Origin: Bactrocera neohumeralis
Taxonomy: Eukaryota; Arthropoda; Insecta; Diptera; Tephritidae
Length of the DNA stretch: 64,000 nt
Reading direction: 5' to 3'
Assembly: GCF_024586455.1 (NCBI RefSeq)
Contig: NC_065921.1
Span: 72,621,865 to 72,685,864 of the forward strand
The first letter of the stretch is position 1. Every line of letters begins with the position of its first letter. Positions 46,310-57,934 of the stretch are shown here, one piece after another. Both the position numbers and the translations under genes were made by a program. The notes under the pieces are model-generated. The model was not told where the DNA came from. It worked only from the letters and a program-made list of their open reading frames with translations, and made no database searches.

Positions 46310-46880
46310 TACATAAATAGTGAGGCAAGTGTTAGAGAGATGGTAAGAGATCTCGACATTTCTTGCCCTCTCGGCAGTCCGTTTGAATCATTTTGGTGGA
46401 TATTTTGTGTATGAAACGCTTTTTTCCTAGACTCGTCCGAATTAAGCTGATTTTTTTTTTTTAAAGAGTACCGTGAACCGTGTTTGGTTCTGCATGATCG
46501 TGCGAATTCCGATCTCACATTCATGGAGAGCATTATAACTGCCGAAGAGACATGGATTTCTGAGTTTGATATGCAAACATTCATCGAAAAACTAGCCGAA
46601 ATCGAAAAAGCCACGCCAAAGCCACTCAAAAATCATGGTGTTGCTCTTTGATTTTTTCCGATATTCCTGGTTCTGTGTATCATGAGTTTGTTCCGCAGAG
46701 ACAGACGGTCAATAAAGAGTTCTATTTGGCCATATTGAGAAGTTTCCGTAAAAACATCCGTCGAAAACGGCCTGACTTGTGGAAGAATTGGAATTATTCA
46801 TGGATTTTGCGCGATGACAATGCACCATCGCAGCGAGCCAAGATTGAATCGAATATTTGTCATAATGTATAAAAAAATAT
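46310..46880 (+). pseudogene. mariner transposase fragment (second DD34D lineage)
   Basis: The plus strand reads SVREMVRDLDIS (helix-turn-helix region), then a T-run, then SDPTFMESIITAEETWISEFDMQT, split as DPTFMESIITAEETW (first-Asp block, here Glu-altered: AEE for GDE). The frame 46648-46872 follows: SVYHEFVPQRQTVNKEFYLA, RRKRPDLWKN and ILRDDNAPSQRAK (second Asp). It is cut before the third Asp. Related to the mariner at 51749-53059 and the fragment at 63828. Confidence 0.75.
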
Positions 46881-47984
46881 TCAAATTTGTTTCCATATTC
46901 AAGTCAGTATTTCTCGTGGTGCATATTTTAATGTGATGCTTAGTTAGTCCAATAGATATTTCTATTCAGAATGCAATGAAGTCCACAAGTAAAAACCAAA
47001 AATAAACACTTCCTTTCTTTAGTATGCAAATTTATCATATTCCAAGAAACTTATCAAAAATTGTGACTGATCTGATGCTTATGTTTGTTCAAAATATATA
47101 TGCAAATTCGTAATAATAAAATGTACACAAGCACACCCATTTACCCCACCGAGAAGAAGGGCTAAATGCGGTAACAGAAGTGGTCGAATAAAATTAAAGT
47201 GTTGCCAATGTAATTTAATTTGCATAATTTGCATATTAATAACACTTAACGGTTAGACCAACGGAAAATGATGAGCAACAATGGGCGTACTAGACAACAG
47301 GCAACAACAACAGCAATGGCACGGCAATGCCTACAAAAAGCAGCAGAAATGATGGAAGCCATGACGGTTAGTCGTAGAGCAGAGTACTCCTTGTCAGCTC
47401 GTTTGCTTGCAAGCTTTTTCTGTTTATTTTTTTTTTTTTTTATTTTCCGCTTTCGTTTTGTAATTGTGCTGTTGTTGTGGTCTCTGCGACTTCCACTTGC
47501 CGCACTTCCCACGAATGTCAAAGGCCACTGTGTCGGTTCGCGTGGCTGGGCACAGTAGATAGAAACGCAAAATTATGCCACAACAAAGAGAGTGAATTCA
47601 AGGCACAAGTGCTGGCAAGTGATACGGATTCTGATGCGTAAATTATTGTACGAGTGTGGTGACAGGCTCTCATGAGCACGTAATTCTGCATGTACATATG
47701 TCTACAAGGCTACTTAAGTAGGCAGATTCATGCTCTTTCATGTGTGTGTGTATAATTTCCTCTCAAGCACCGAAATACTGCTCGACCGAAAAGAAGTGAT
47801 TGTCAGTGAGGCAACTGACATGCGTCAACTCAAAGAATATGGTCACGTTTGTTTATTTATTTTCGTTTGGTGGTTCAGGTGGAGTTGATATGTTTGAGAC
47901 ACTTAATATTCAATAATGTGGTAAATAGTAGCTTTTAGTTTATTTTGTTGAAAGCAGAGGAATAGGCTACATAATAAATTATAC
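46881..47984. other. Gene-free interval
   Basis: Unique-looking sequence; opposing frames at 47246-47558 overlap a T-run and a CAACAACA-rich stretch. No domain. Confidence 0.45.
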
Positions 47985-49175
47985 TCCGATTCCCTAGAAA
48001 GAAAACTCGTACACCCTATAATTGATCAGCGTGACGGGCCTAGTTACTCAGCCATGTCCGTCTCTCCCTTTATCTGTAATAATTGGATTTCCGATGATGA
48101 TGTGAAGAGGGAGGCATATCTAGAGAGCAGGAGGCTTCTAGGTTATAGCATCAGAAGACCGTTGGGGCAATGAGTGACTAACGAGTACATTCGGGACATT
48201 AGGTTAGTTGAGAGTAATCTAGACTTCAGATCCTGTCTGAGTCTGGGTTTTCTGCTTACGAGGCATTGGACTTATTTTTGCATTAGAGGCTTCTATCTGA
48301 TAAATCAGTTATTTTTTGTGGTCTCGGAATAGGTGCAGAATGCCCGATGTACTCGGACATTAGGGATGATCTGGGTGGTATGGGGATTAGCTGGACTGAT
48401 AGAGGCTTAGATGTTAGCGGTGTGAACTCTACTAGTTGGAATGCCGAAAAGTCGTCTGCGCGTAAATTGTTTAAGTGGCAAAGGCGTTTAACTGGGTATT
48501 AGGGTTAGCTTCTTCGTGTGCGTGTAATGTGCGTATGGGGTCCAACCCCTGGTCATCAGTCCAGAGCAGTATGGAAGCTCTATTGGTAGTAGTTTCGGCT
48601 ACGAGGTATGACCGGAGACTTAATTCTGGTATCACGGGGAGCAGGAGTCCTTGGAGTTCGCTCCAACTTGCTTTTGCAGCGGTCCCTCGGGGAGTATCGT
48701 GGTGGTTGTGTTTTAAATTTGAATGCGGGAAGAAATGATACTTTGTCGGTTGAATGTGGAGTTTTATTGCAACCGGATGCCGGACCAAAAGCACGGCAGG
48801 AGTTTTAGATAGGCCTCGAACCCTACCAAGATGCTTAGTGTGTTCATTTTAAACTGTCGATTAGTACTGAAAATGTCTGGCATTTACAGGGCGGTGATCA
48901 ACGCATTGATTTGATCCGATGTGCTCTTGAGCGCCGTGGAGTAAGGCTGTCGTTAGCAGGTACCCACATTAAATACCAGCCGTTGTTCTTTCATCTGTCT
49001 ATATACCTTTACGCTATTTAATCCTTTTCTGCTCAAGTAGCTTCTGTTTTGTCGGTACCGTTATCGGACCACTGCAGGATATACAAAGCTGTCAAGTTCT
49101 TGTATGGAAAACTGTTTAATTTGACAAGATATCCTCATGAACTATCTCACAGTTTATTGTCCTGAGTGATAGTAA
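47985..49175 (+). mobile_element. HINE-B split by a non-LTR insertion
   Basis: The head motif TGATCAGCGTGACGGGCCTA and CTCAGCCATGTCCGTCTCTC end at about 48077. The family resumes at about 48991 (CTCAAGTAGCTTCTGTTTTG, TCGGTACCG, CAAGTTCTTGTATGGAAAAC, GACAAGATATCCTCATGAA) to about 49175. Bases between are retrotransposon. Confidence 0.5.
48078..48990 (+). pseudogene. Non-LTR ORF2 C-terminal end plus long 3' UTR (family NLR-3)
   Basis: The plus strand reads LDFRSCLSLGFLLTRHWT, then in another frame GAECPMYSDIRDDLGGMGI and GVNSTSW, ARKLFKWQRRL. The ECPMYxDxR block is the tail of an R1/TRAS-like C-terminal zinc motif. The remaining ~500 bp (from about 48480) is 3' UTR, matched inverted at 50225-50640. 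Frames within it (48471-48794 minus, 48475-48738 plus) are not conserved. Confidence 0.55.
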
Positions 49176-49679
49176 TAGTTTCTGGTAGCTCTCTATAATG
49201 CTAGCTAGATTGTATTCCATAGAATTTTCTGCACAGTTCTGTGACCTTTTCATAGACAGAACTATAGAAAATACGGATTTCATAACAAGCCGCGTCAGAT
49301 AACATAGTGCAAACTTTTTATGAGATAAGTAATAATTGCGAATTCACCATGTGGTGAACTACAGCATCATTCTTTTAGAAATACTAGCAGATAAAACAAA
49401 ATTAATTAAGTCCAAGCTTCAAAATACAAGTGCTTCATGGTTATCAGCCAACTCATTTCAAAGGAAAACATATACATATGACACGATCAATAAAAACGGT
49501 GGCAACATTGTGCTTCAAATTGCTCACATCACGTAGAAGTCTGATTCCAATGACTTTTTCGGAGCTCAAAAGAAAGAAGTCGCTAAGATTGAGATCTGCT
49601 TTGGAATAAAAGACAAATCTTACTATAAAAGAGCTGTCGAAAAATTGGCAGATCGCTATAATCATTGCACTCGATAGAT
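49176..49679. other. Gene-free interval
   Basis: No recognisable feature. Confidence 0.4.
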
Positions 49680-50215
49680 TAGACTAGGTTATGCAGGCCG
49701 TCTGCCAAGCCATACATATACCAACTGGTCCTTAGGAATGCTAGATAGAGGCTCAGTTTTATTTGAGCTGAATTATTCGTCATACAGGACGTCCACACTG
49801 TTTGCGAACTTTATAAGCGATTTAGTATCTAATTTTCTTATAAAGGCGTAGGAAGTGTTTCAGTGTCTCGCTCATGTCTACACGTACCGTCATTACTTAA
49901 GCCCATCCGGATCGCATGTGAAGCTGGTAGGTTGTGAGCTGCCATTAAGCAAACAGACGTCGTCCAGTTCTTTCGAGATCGTTTGAGTAAAAAGCAAGAG
50001 AGTTTTTCTTATTGGCTCTTCTACATGACCTTGGTGAGCTTAAAAAATTCCATATGGCCCTGATCCGTTTACAAGCTCTTTCGCAAATTTCTTTGTTTAT
50101 CGTTTTTGGTGATTTTCGTTTTTTCTATACTGGTTCGATAGCCGAATGGATGACGATTTTGGCAAAGACTCCGCCTGTAAGATACAGAATCCAATGTGGT
50201 TTAACGTGGGTATCT
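49680..50215 (-). pseudogene. NLR-2 non-LTR C-terminal fragment
   Basis: Nucleotide-level match to 25270-25820 and 63355-63830 (GCCCTGATCCGT, ATGACCTTGGTG, AGTTCTTTCGAGA, GTACCGTCATTACT). It encodes the Cys-rich tail after RNase H, with stops. The 3' end reads TTAGACTAGGTTATG at 49679-49693. Confidence 0.65.
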
Positions 50216-50224
50216 GCCTAAGGA

Positions 50225-50640
50225 GGCTCAAATCCACGGTGTTTTCTATTACTAGAAACACACAGATCAAAACAATGCGTTGATCAGCGCCCCAAAGCGT
50301 AAGTGTGTGCACCCACACTAAACTCTGGAAGAACCAAGGCATGAGTGACGCCACACACACATACACTTTGGTTCCAATTGGTAGGGTGTAAACCAAAGGA
50401 AGCACCCTTTCCACCTTGGTCGGGTTCGAGGCCCATCTAAAACCTCTGCCGTACTCTGGGTCCGGCACCCGGCCGCAGTGCGATTCCACATTGGACTAAT
50501 GTCCTTCCTGCATTTAGGTTTAAACCACAGCCACCACGAATCTCCCCAAAGGGCCAAACCCAATGAGCAGACTGAAGTGAACTTCAGGGGCGGCTGCTCC
50601 CCGTGGTACCATGTTTTAGTCTTTGGTGTGACCTGTAGCC
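50225..50640 (-). mobile_element. NLR-3 3' UTR, inverted copy
   Basis: The inverse of 48480-48930, including GTGGTGGCTGTGGTTTAAAC, GCCGGGTGCCGGACCC and CGCTGATCAACGCATTG (element sense). Non-coding; the 50097-50489 and 50318-50563 frames are incidental. Confidence 0.65.
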
Positions 50641-50683
50641 CAAGCTTGCACTTAAGCTACTGCCAGTCGAGCCCCCAAGAATT

Positions 50684-50896
50684 TCAAGGAATTCTTAAGA
50701 ACCCGACTGTATGATTTTTGTTGTCGCTTGAAACTCCAGAATTTGTTATATAATTGCAAACCCATTTGAAGAATATTATACTGTAAGATACAGTAGTATT
50801 CCCGCAGAGTCGCCTGAGATCTTCATTACCAATTTTTGATCCGTCTAAATATATGTTGTAAGCTCCGTTGGCGAGTCGCATGGTTTGGCCATCCAC
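50684..50896 (-). pseudogene. RNase H start of a non-LTR element, fragment
   Basis: MDGQTMRLANGAYNIYLDGS then KIGNEDLRRLCGN: the YLDGSKIGN block resembles the first catalytic Asp of retroelement RNase H (YTDGSK). Beyond it nothing aligns. It may belong to the same insertion as 50225-50640. Confidence 0.4.
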
Positions 50897-51202
50897 CCTA
50901 TCACACTAAAAGTACTTAAAATCTTCCTTCCCAAATAAGGTCTGATGTTATGTGGTCTGTTTTATCAGCCAACCTCCTGCTTATTGAGTTATACCCGAAG
51001 GTATTAATGTGACATTTACCTTTACTTTATTTAACACCGCCAATCATGCAGCTCACCACTCACTGCAAAGTCGATTGGTGGTGCAACCTTTCTAATGAAA
51101 GCATTGGATTGGTTCTTAGCGTTGCTCCTGCAGTTCAGTAGAGCTTATATGCATGCTATGATGGCAAGGTCCATCCGCGTTGCTCTCGATAATACTTACT
51201 AT

Positions 51203-51354
51203 ATGTGACCTGGTCTACGGAAAGGGGGCTTAGGTGTCAAAAAAAAGGAGAACAATTAATGAGATAACGAGAAACTGACGATTATTTTTAACAGCTTTTC
51301 CCAGAAAACTAGTTTTCGCACGTTAGCTCCCTTTCGTAGACCAGGTCACATATA
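51203..51354. mobile_element. Small MITE with ~28-bp inverted ends
   Basis: ATGTGACCTGGTCTACGGAA at 51203 is mirrored by TTTCGTAGACCAGGTCACAT ending at 51352; the inverted match extends to about GGGAGCT. The interior is about 100 bp and non-coding. Flanking TA/AT fits a TA or short AT-rich target. Confidence 0.75.
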
Positions 51355-51748
51355 TTGAATAATAAAATGGATTTTGCTCAGAAAAGTGTTTTTCGCTTAA
51401 AGGAAAAGATACTAAACTGACGGACATTTGTGCAAAAAAGTTTAATTAATGAATTCATTTCATCAAAATATTTATAAAAATTCCTTAAAATCAACAAAGT
51501 TCAAGAAATATCTATAGGAATAATTATCCCACCACTCAGTTGTCAAAAGTTTTCGCAGTAAGGTCTCGAGTGGTCGTTTGTAAAAAAGAAACCAGCGAAA
51601 AAGTGGTGCCAATGATTATCGATATTTGGTACTTATAAAAGATAATAAATAATAGTGTTTTAAAGAAAGGTTTCCCTTGAATGTAGGTAATTATATTCTC
51701 ATACTATGCTGTGGAGAATTTAATAAAATATATTGAAAGAAATATACT

Positions 51749-53059
51749 CTGTGCCCAAAAAATAAGGTGACACTGTATTTACTTTGAAAATTCTTTATTT
51801 ATTCTTCCAAATCAATTTCATCCCCTTCAAAGTAATCCCCTCCCCATGCAATGCACTTATGCCAACGGATTTTCCAATCTTCGAAACACTGGTTGTAGTC
51901 ACTTTCCGGGATGGCCTTCAGTTCCGTCTTCGCTGCGGCTTGAATCTCCTCTATCGTATAAAAACGGTGTCCCCGGAGCGGTCTTTTGAGCTTGGTGAAC
52001 AGCCAGAAGTCGCACGGCGCCAGATCAGGTGAATACGGTGGTTGTGGAACGATATGGGTTGAGTTTTTGGCGAAATGATCACGAATTACGAGGGCAGTAT
52101 GGGATGGTGCATTATCGTGGTGTAAAAAGCAAGAATTGTCTTTCCACAATTCCGGCCTTTTTAGGCGGATAGCGTTACGCAAACGACGCATAACGTTCAA
52201 ATAATATTCCTTGTTGACTGTTTGACCGGTTGGAAGGAATTCATAATGCACAACACCACGATAATCGAAGAAAACAGTCAACATGACCTTGATTTTTGAG
52301 CGACTTTGGCGTGAGGCGTTTTTGGTCTCGACTCACTTTTGGCACGATATTCGCTCGATTGATCGGTTGTTTCGGGATCGTAAGCATAGATCCAAGTCTC
52401 GTCGCCAGTTATAATGCGTTTCATGACACCCTGTTAGTCGGAAAGCGTCGTTTCACACACTTCAACGCGACGCCTTTTTTCCAAAAATATTCAATGCTTT
52501 CGGTACCAGTCGAGAATTGACGCGCTTGAGGCCCAAAACATCCTTCAAAATGGTATTGGCTGAGCCTTTCGATATGCCAACCTCATCAGCAAGGTCTATA
52601 ATTGTTAGTCGACGGTTTTCAACACCAAATCTTTGATTTGTTGAACGTGAGCTTCGTCGGATGAGATTGATGGCCACCCTGGACGCTTTTCGTCTTCGAC
52701 ACGTTCACGGCCGGCTTGGAACTCACTATACCACTTGTAAACATTTTTTTTTAGACATAGCCTCATCACCAAAGGCTTTCTGCACCATTCTCAACGTATC
52801 CGCAGCAGAAAATTGATTCCGTAAACAAAATTTAATGCAAATTCTTTGCCCAACAAATTTCGACATCGCAAAAAACGAAAAACTCACTTTTAGCAGCTCA
52901 CAAAACGACACGTATCTCAAACACTAATGAATATTTTGACATGAAATTTGACTTAAATGTGACTGACAGTACTACCAACCTAAAAAAAAAAAAATTATTC
53001 TCCAAATCCTTCGACGCGCGCAGTTTAAATTCAAATGTCACCTTATTTTTTGGGCACAG
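51749..53059 (-). mobile_element. Full-length mariner (DD34D), 1311 bp
   Basis: Terminal repeats CTGTGCCCAAAAAATAAGGT+GACA (51749-51772) and their inverse (53036-53059) are identical over 24 bp. A TA follows at 53060-53061. The length is typical of a complete mariner. The transposase inside is frameshifted. The right end adjoins MITE family M sequence (AAAATGCAAAACAA). Confidence 0.9.
51799..52866 (-). pseudogene. mariner DD34D transposase, frameshifted
   Basis: The start MSKFVGQRICIKFCLRN (ATG at 52866) leads the N-terminal paired-like domain (SAADTLRMVQKAFGDEAMS). A T-run at 52743-52752 shifts the frame; ISKGSANTILKDVLGLKRVN follows in 52677-52462. The first Asp is in TGDETWIYAYD (52401-52403, another frame). 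The clean 162-codon frame 52284-51799 has HHDNAPSHTALVIRDHF (second Asp 52114-52116) and YSPDLAPCDFWLF (third Asp 52009-52011), exactly 34 residues apart, and ends YFEGDEIDLEE. All three catalytic residues survive; only indels disable it. Confidence 0.9.
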
Positions 53060-53200
53060 TAAAATGCAAAACAATGTATCACTAAAACAATCGAAATTAA
53101 GTTTTCATTGGTTACGATTCACTACATCATATTACATATGTGTATGTATCAAATTTTAAGCTTTCGCTCTCAGATATAACCAATATATAACGAATGTATA
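53060..53200. mobile_element. MITE family M, half copy beside mariner
   Basis: AAAATGCAAAACAATGTATC, GAAATTAAGTTTTCATTGG and CTCAGATATAACCAATATAT follow 24774-24901. The terminal bases expected before AAAATGC are on the far side of, or lost at, the mariner insertion. Confidence 0.6.
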
Positions 53201-54054
53201 ACTAGTATATAACCATTTATCATAACCATTTTATAACCAAAACTCAAATTTCGCTTTAATATGGATCGTCTTTTTTCCTTCGCCAGTAAACTTATGAAAA
53301 GTGTTGTTGCAATATATGTGCATACATATATGACACATCGATTTCACCTTTATTTGTATACAATTTAACCATGTGTTAAACATATAGCTTAGGCCATTTA
53401 GTTAGTAAAAGCCTCAAACATACACAACAAGCGCTATTTTTAATTAGTTTCATTTAATATTGTTTATAAAATCAACAAAATTCTATAAAAATCGTTTCTA
53501 AATATTTAAGTGGTTTTAATCCGATTAGTGCCTCAAACAGCTGCAGAGAATGAAAAATTCATATTTTTGTTATTTTTACAAAGCGTTTTTATGCTGTTTT
53601 TATTATTCGAATATTTTATGACTTTGTGGACTTTGTGGGCATTAAAGGCTTCCCAAGTTGTCAGTTGGGTTTTTCACTGCGCAGCACTAATTAGTGAGAT
53701 TTCATTGAATACTCTTACATAAGTACGAATATTAATGGCAAGTTATGACTTGTTTTGCGGCGATAGGAATTGTGTGAGCGCTCAGGCAATTAAAATGATT
53801 GGAATTGCTGCTTTGACAAGTTGTCAGTCGGCGGTTAGTAAAGAGGTTAGTAGAGTACTCGAGTGATTGAGAGAAAAATGAAAGTGAATGAATGGAATGC
53901 TGTTGAGGTGGAGAAGGACAGCTGCTGAGCTTGGTTGCATTGGCATTCAATTCGTAGCAGAAAATGAAGGTCAGTTAAGGAGAATAGGGATTTTACAAAT
54001 ATTAAATTAATTAAAGAAAGTTTTCAGAGTAACAATTCGAGTGTAAATGTTTGA
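53201..54054. other. Gene-free interval
   Basis: Unique-looking AT-rich DNA. No feature recognised. Confidence 0.45.
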
Positions 54055-54860
54055 GAAAGAAAGAAAAAAGCAAACTTTGACTGCAGACGTTGCTTTAATA
54101 CCCTTCATTGGTGTAATTCTTATAGTATAAAAGAGTATAAAAATAATTATCTTGTCACTTTGTATGGCAGCTATATGCTATAGTCGTCCGAACTGAACAA
54201 TTTCTTTGGACATTGCAACGTTGTCTTAGATAATAAACTGTGCCGAATTTCAGCGAGATAGCTCGTCAAATCAAAAAGTTTTCCATACAAGGGCTTGATT
54301 TCAACGGTCGGTTTGTATGGCAGCTATACGCTATAATAGTTCGATCTGAAAACTTTCTTCGGAAATTATAGCGTTGCTTGAGAAAATAATCCATGCCAAG
54401 TTTCATTAAGATATATTGACAAATAAAGAAGTTTCCCATACAAGGATCTGATTTGGAACGGACAGTTTGTATGACAGCTATAAGCTATAGTAGTCCAATC
54501 TCAACCATTTCTTGTGAGATTTTATTGGCATCTTAAAGAATAATACACACCAAAGTTGGTGAAGATACCTTACAAAATAAAAAAGTTTCCCATAGAAGGA
54601 TCTGCTTTGGAACGATCTTTTTGTAGGTCAGCTATATGCTAAGTGGTCCGATATCGACGGTTCTGACAAATGAGCAGTGTCTTGGTTAGAAAAAATACGT
54701 ATACAAAATTTCATACCGTTATGTCACAATTTGAGGGCGTACTTAGCATGCAACTGAAAGCCAGTTCGACCTGGCTTAGTCGCCCAGCTCGTCACACTGA
54801 TCATTTATCTATACGAATATATTTTATACGTTCTCCGTCGTTTTCCTTTGGGTATTAAAA
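54055..54860 (-). mobile_element. HINE-B with three to four units and 5' head
   Basis: TTTGTATGGCAGCTATATGC-type boxes fall near 54163, 54316, 54469 and 54622, a 153-bp step. The head (inverse of 54640-54860: GATCAGTGTGACGAGCTGGG, TTTGTCAGAACCGTCGATAT) is present. The 3' end is eroded. Confidence 0.75.
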
Positions 54861-55394
54861 ACTTATTCGAACATGCACTATCGAAAAACCCACTTAAAAT
54901 CACTCTGGTAATAATTATCACTTGAAAAATTAGTTGACCGCGCTATCTTCTCCATTACCAGTAATTTATTGCAACTCATTGTTTTTAATTCCCCCGGCTT
55001 AATACCCAAAAACCGCATTTTCGTACACCTGCCGCGCCCTCAATTAACAGCTTCACCTTTTAGTGTCCTCCAAATGAAAAACGTATAACTGTAATTTGAA
55101 ATTAAATATTCAATACCAGAAGAGCAGTGAAAGCTTTTGTCAGCGGCATCATCATGATAGCGCCAAATTAAAACCGTTCGTATTGAGAGTTCCAATTAAT
55201 TTTTATGCGCACGATTAAAATTGCAACGGACAGCAAGGACAACAACACAATAACCAATCAATTGCACTTAAACGCTATCGACAGAAAATTTTAATGGGCG
55301 GTTTAAGCGGCGAGTTAATCAAAGAATATCAAATGACCAACGAGCACCAAAGGAGATATAACCTACATATGTGGTTTACCAGTACGGAGATTGC
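54861..55394. other. Gene-free interval
   Basis: Unique-looking; no recognisable feature. Confidence 0.4.
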
Positions 55395-55715
55395 TAGCGC
55401 AAGTGAGGAAAGTTCTCGGAGTGCCATTCATTTGGGAGAGGTCAGAATTGATTCTTTTATGTATGGCTCAAGCAGTTCACAACTTCCGGTTTTAGACCAA
55501 GTATCCTTTGAGTAGCCAAAAAACATCCCTTTGAAGTCAAGCTAAAGTGAGAAATCGAATGATTCCTCCTCAGAGTTGTGCGCTGGGTTTGGGACACCCG
55601 CCATGTTAAAGAAAACACACCAAATGAAAAGACCAAAAGAGCCTCGGTAGATAGAACTCGGCTACAATCACGTAAGCCGCGTCTACGTCAATAAAGAAGA
55701 AGAAAATGTGGTCTA
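55395..55715 (+). mobile_element. RTE-tail-associated module (copy 2), with RTE 3' tail
   Basis: It starts GAGGAAAGTTCTCGGAGTGC and continues like 38983-39190 through TTGTGCGCTGGGTTTGGGAC. It ends CGTAAGCCGCGTCTACGTCA then ATAAAGAAGAAGAAA, the same tail as the RTE-like end at 61390-61425 (GTAAGCAGTGTCTACGACAA). It thus looks like a short, possibly internally deleted, RTE passenger. Confidence 0.55.
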
Positions 55716-56133
55716 CCAATGCACTAATACTGATATACATATGTATGTTAAGCGCTTTGGAACACTTGGGATATCTGTGTATCAAATATTAAGGATTCCT
55801 TAGTAATAAGCTCCGAACAAGCGGAAGCGGGTTCTTAACTTGAAGTCTAAATTCTGCAATACGTTTACCACATATTCATTACGTCTCCAGACTTTTGCTC
55901 AGGGAACTTTTTGGTTCTGCCTTTTTTCAAGCGCGGATCGAGTAACTATACTAACTTCTATGGAGGGGAATAGTAGAAATACTTTAGATTTATACACCTT
56001 TGATTTGTGCGTTTTTGATGCTGTGGTCTCAAAGTGTGCAACATACCTAAGTGACTGGCGGAACGAACAAACAACTGATATAAATGCAATGAGACGACAC
56101 AATAGGGACAAGAGAGCAGGGGAGTTTGTCACC
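55716..56133. other. Unassigned stretch
   Basis: Opposing frames (55840-56145 plus, 55899-56132 minus); no motif recognised. It could be the 3' region of the adjacent minus-strand retrotransposon. Confidence 0.3.
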
Positions 56134-56720
56134 TCAACGTGGTAACCGCATACACTCTTGTCGTAAATTCAACTGGAAAACTTTCATGTATATTTTTGAC
56201 AAGAGAGCAAGATCAAAACTAGCGACCAGCGAATCGAGCATGACATTTCCGTTGTAATGCCTAGAATTAATAGTATGGATCGACTTAGCGCCTATCGCAA
56301 ACTTAGTGAGCTCGTTAATATCAATTTCTGCCAATTCGAGAGGTTCGTAGAAAGTATGGCAGCCGGGTCGCTTCAACTTTATTCTGGCGAAAGCTGTACA
56401 ATGGAAGAAAACGGCTTGAATGTTTCTACAACTTTCTCATTACAACTTTGACAAATTGTGTCCTACAAAATAGTCAGCCGCAACGCGTGGTGGTCAATGA
56501 GTCATTGGCCACTAAAGACAACTAGCAGTTCAATGGACCGTTTACCTTCCACTCTGGTCCAGCAGGTTTCCGCAAGCCCAATTCGTAATCGAGCGATGAA
56601 TGCTCGAAGATGTGTGAACCTCTGCTCGTTATCATTTTGTTGGCATATAGGTGACGGTGACTTTTCTTGCTAGCTTATAGGCTTTACAATTTCTAACGAT
56701 ACCGCTGTGGTCACGCACCT
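56134..56720 (-). pseudogene. Non-LTR ORF2 C-terminal domain (Jockey/I-like)
   Basis: Element-sense reading from about 56680: a poor RNase H tail, then ICQSCNEKVVETFKPFS (Cys-rich motif) and, in frame 56376-56134, KRPGCHTFYEPLELAEIDIN followed by ELTKFAIGAK. This is the layout of post-RNase H C-termini (LGxxTFxxxELxxxxxxxLxKF). Frame breaks separate the parts. Confidence 0.5.
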
Positions 56721-57934
56721 AGACAATTTTAATATCGAAGTAGCTTCAAGCTACAGTTAGAGAGGTCATGCACTCCTCGACTAGCTTTAAGCTCATTTTC
56801 AGCGGCCACAAGGCCTGTACAGTAGCTCTGCTATAGAAGTGAAACTTATTTTATTGAATGGAACCTTTACTATCCTTAAAAAAATTTAATTCTGCTCTGC
56901 TAAAAGCTCTACTTAATTTAGTTAAAAGTTATAAAAAAATTTCAATTTTCCAGAAATAAAAATAAATAATCAAATATATATGATAGTAAATCTCTTCTGA
57001 ATAACTTTTTAAATATTTAATTGATTTTGGAACTCAACCAATACTTTTTCCTGCTCACATATTACATATGTATGTGTACTCGTATTTATATAGACCCTGC
57101 AGGAAAGTTCAATCGTACCAAGCTTGTTCGGCTCTATGGCCTTAAATATCAATTTTTTGTAGTTGCCATTGTTACGCGATCTTTCCTAAATATTTTTGGA
57201 ATCGAATTTGAATCTGCTATCAGCTTTTCTACTTCTTACCAAATATTGGTCTGATGAGTATTTTACGAGACTCTACGTCAGGTGAAACAAACATTTTTGA
57301 GTGGTTTGTACTCGCCAACTGAATACCGAAGACTACGGACGGTCGAACGATCAAACGGTGGATTGCCGAACATTCTTGAGTGGTTTGTTCACGCCATATG
57401 AACTAAGCTACGAATGTCGTACGATGGACTATGAATAAAGATTATTACAAACGAAAACGTGAAAAAAATACAAAACGTTTTGAATAACCCTGAAAAGAGT
57501 TCGATCTTTATAGCTCTACCCTAAAGATATCAAAGTCGCGTTTGAGGCATATCGTTAGTGAAGATTTGTGTACGTGTAACCTCTGTGTAAAGTGAATACT
57601 GCCAGGACCTATTATTGAGCCATTCATCGTGTCAGAAATTAATGAAAAGGCTACCAAAGATACGAGGATCGTTTATTGTATAGCTACTCTATCCAAATTG
57701 TTCTCGGGGTCTGACCACAGCTGACTGGTTTCTTTCTCGGGATCTGTCCCATAGCCAACTGGTTTCTCTTTGTAGACCTCAAGAAATTGTTTGCTGAGAG
57801 TGTGACCCATTTTGAAGCAAAATACCAAACAAATTACAAGAATCGTAGAAAAAACCTTCGTAGTTCCTAATAGTTGATGTATCGATCTCGATGAAAATAC
57901 TGATAGGTAACGATATTTTCTTTTACTACTTTGG
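56721..57934. other. Gene-free interval
   Basis: A small direct repeat (ACATT(T/C)TTGAGTGGTTTGT at 57291 and 57370, 79 bp apart) is the only structure noted. No gene seen. Confidence 0.4.

Noticed and set aside
48471..48808. Opposing frames in the NLR-3 3' UTR
   Set aside because: The inverted copy at 50225-50640 does not keep these frames open, so they are not conserved coding sequence.
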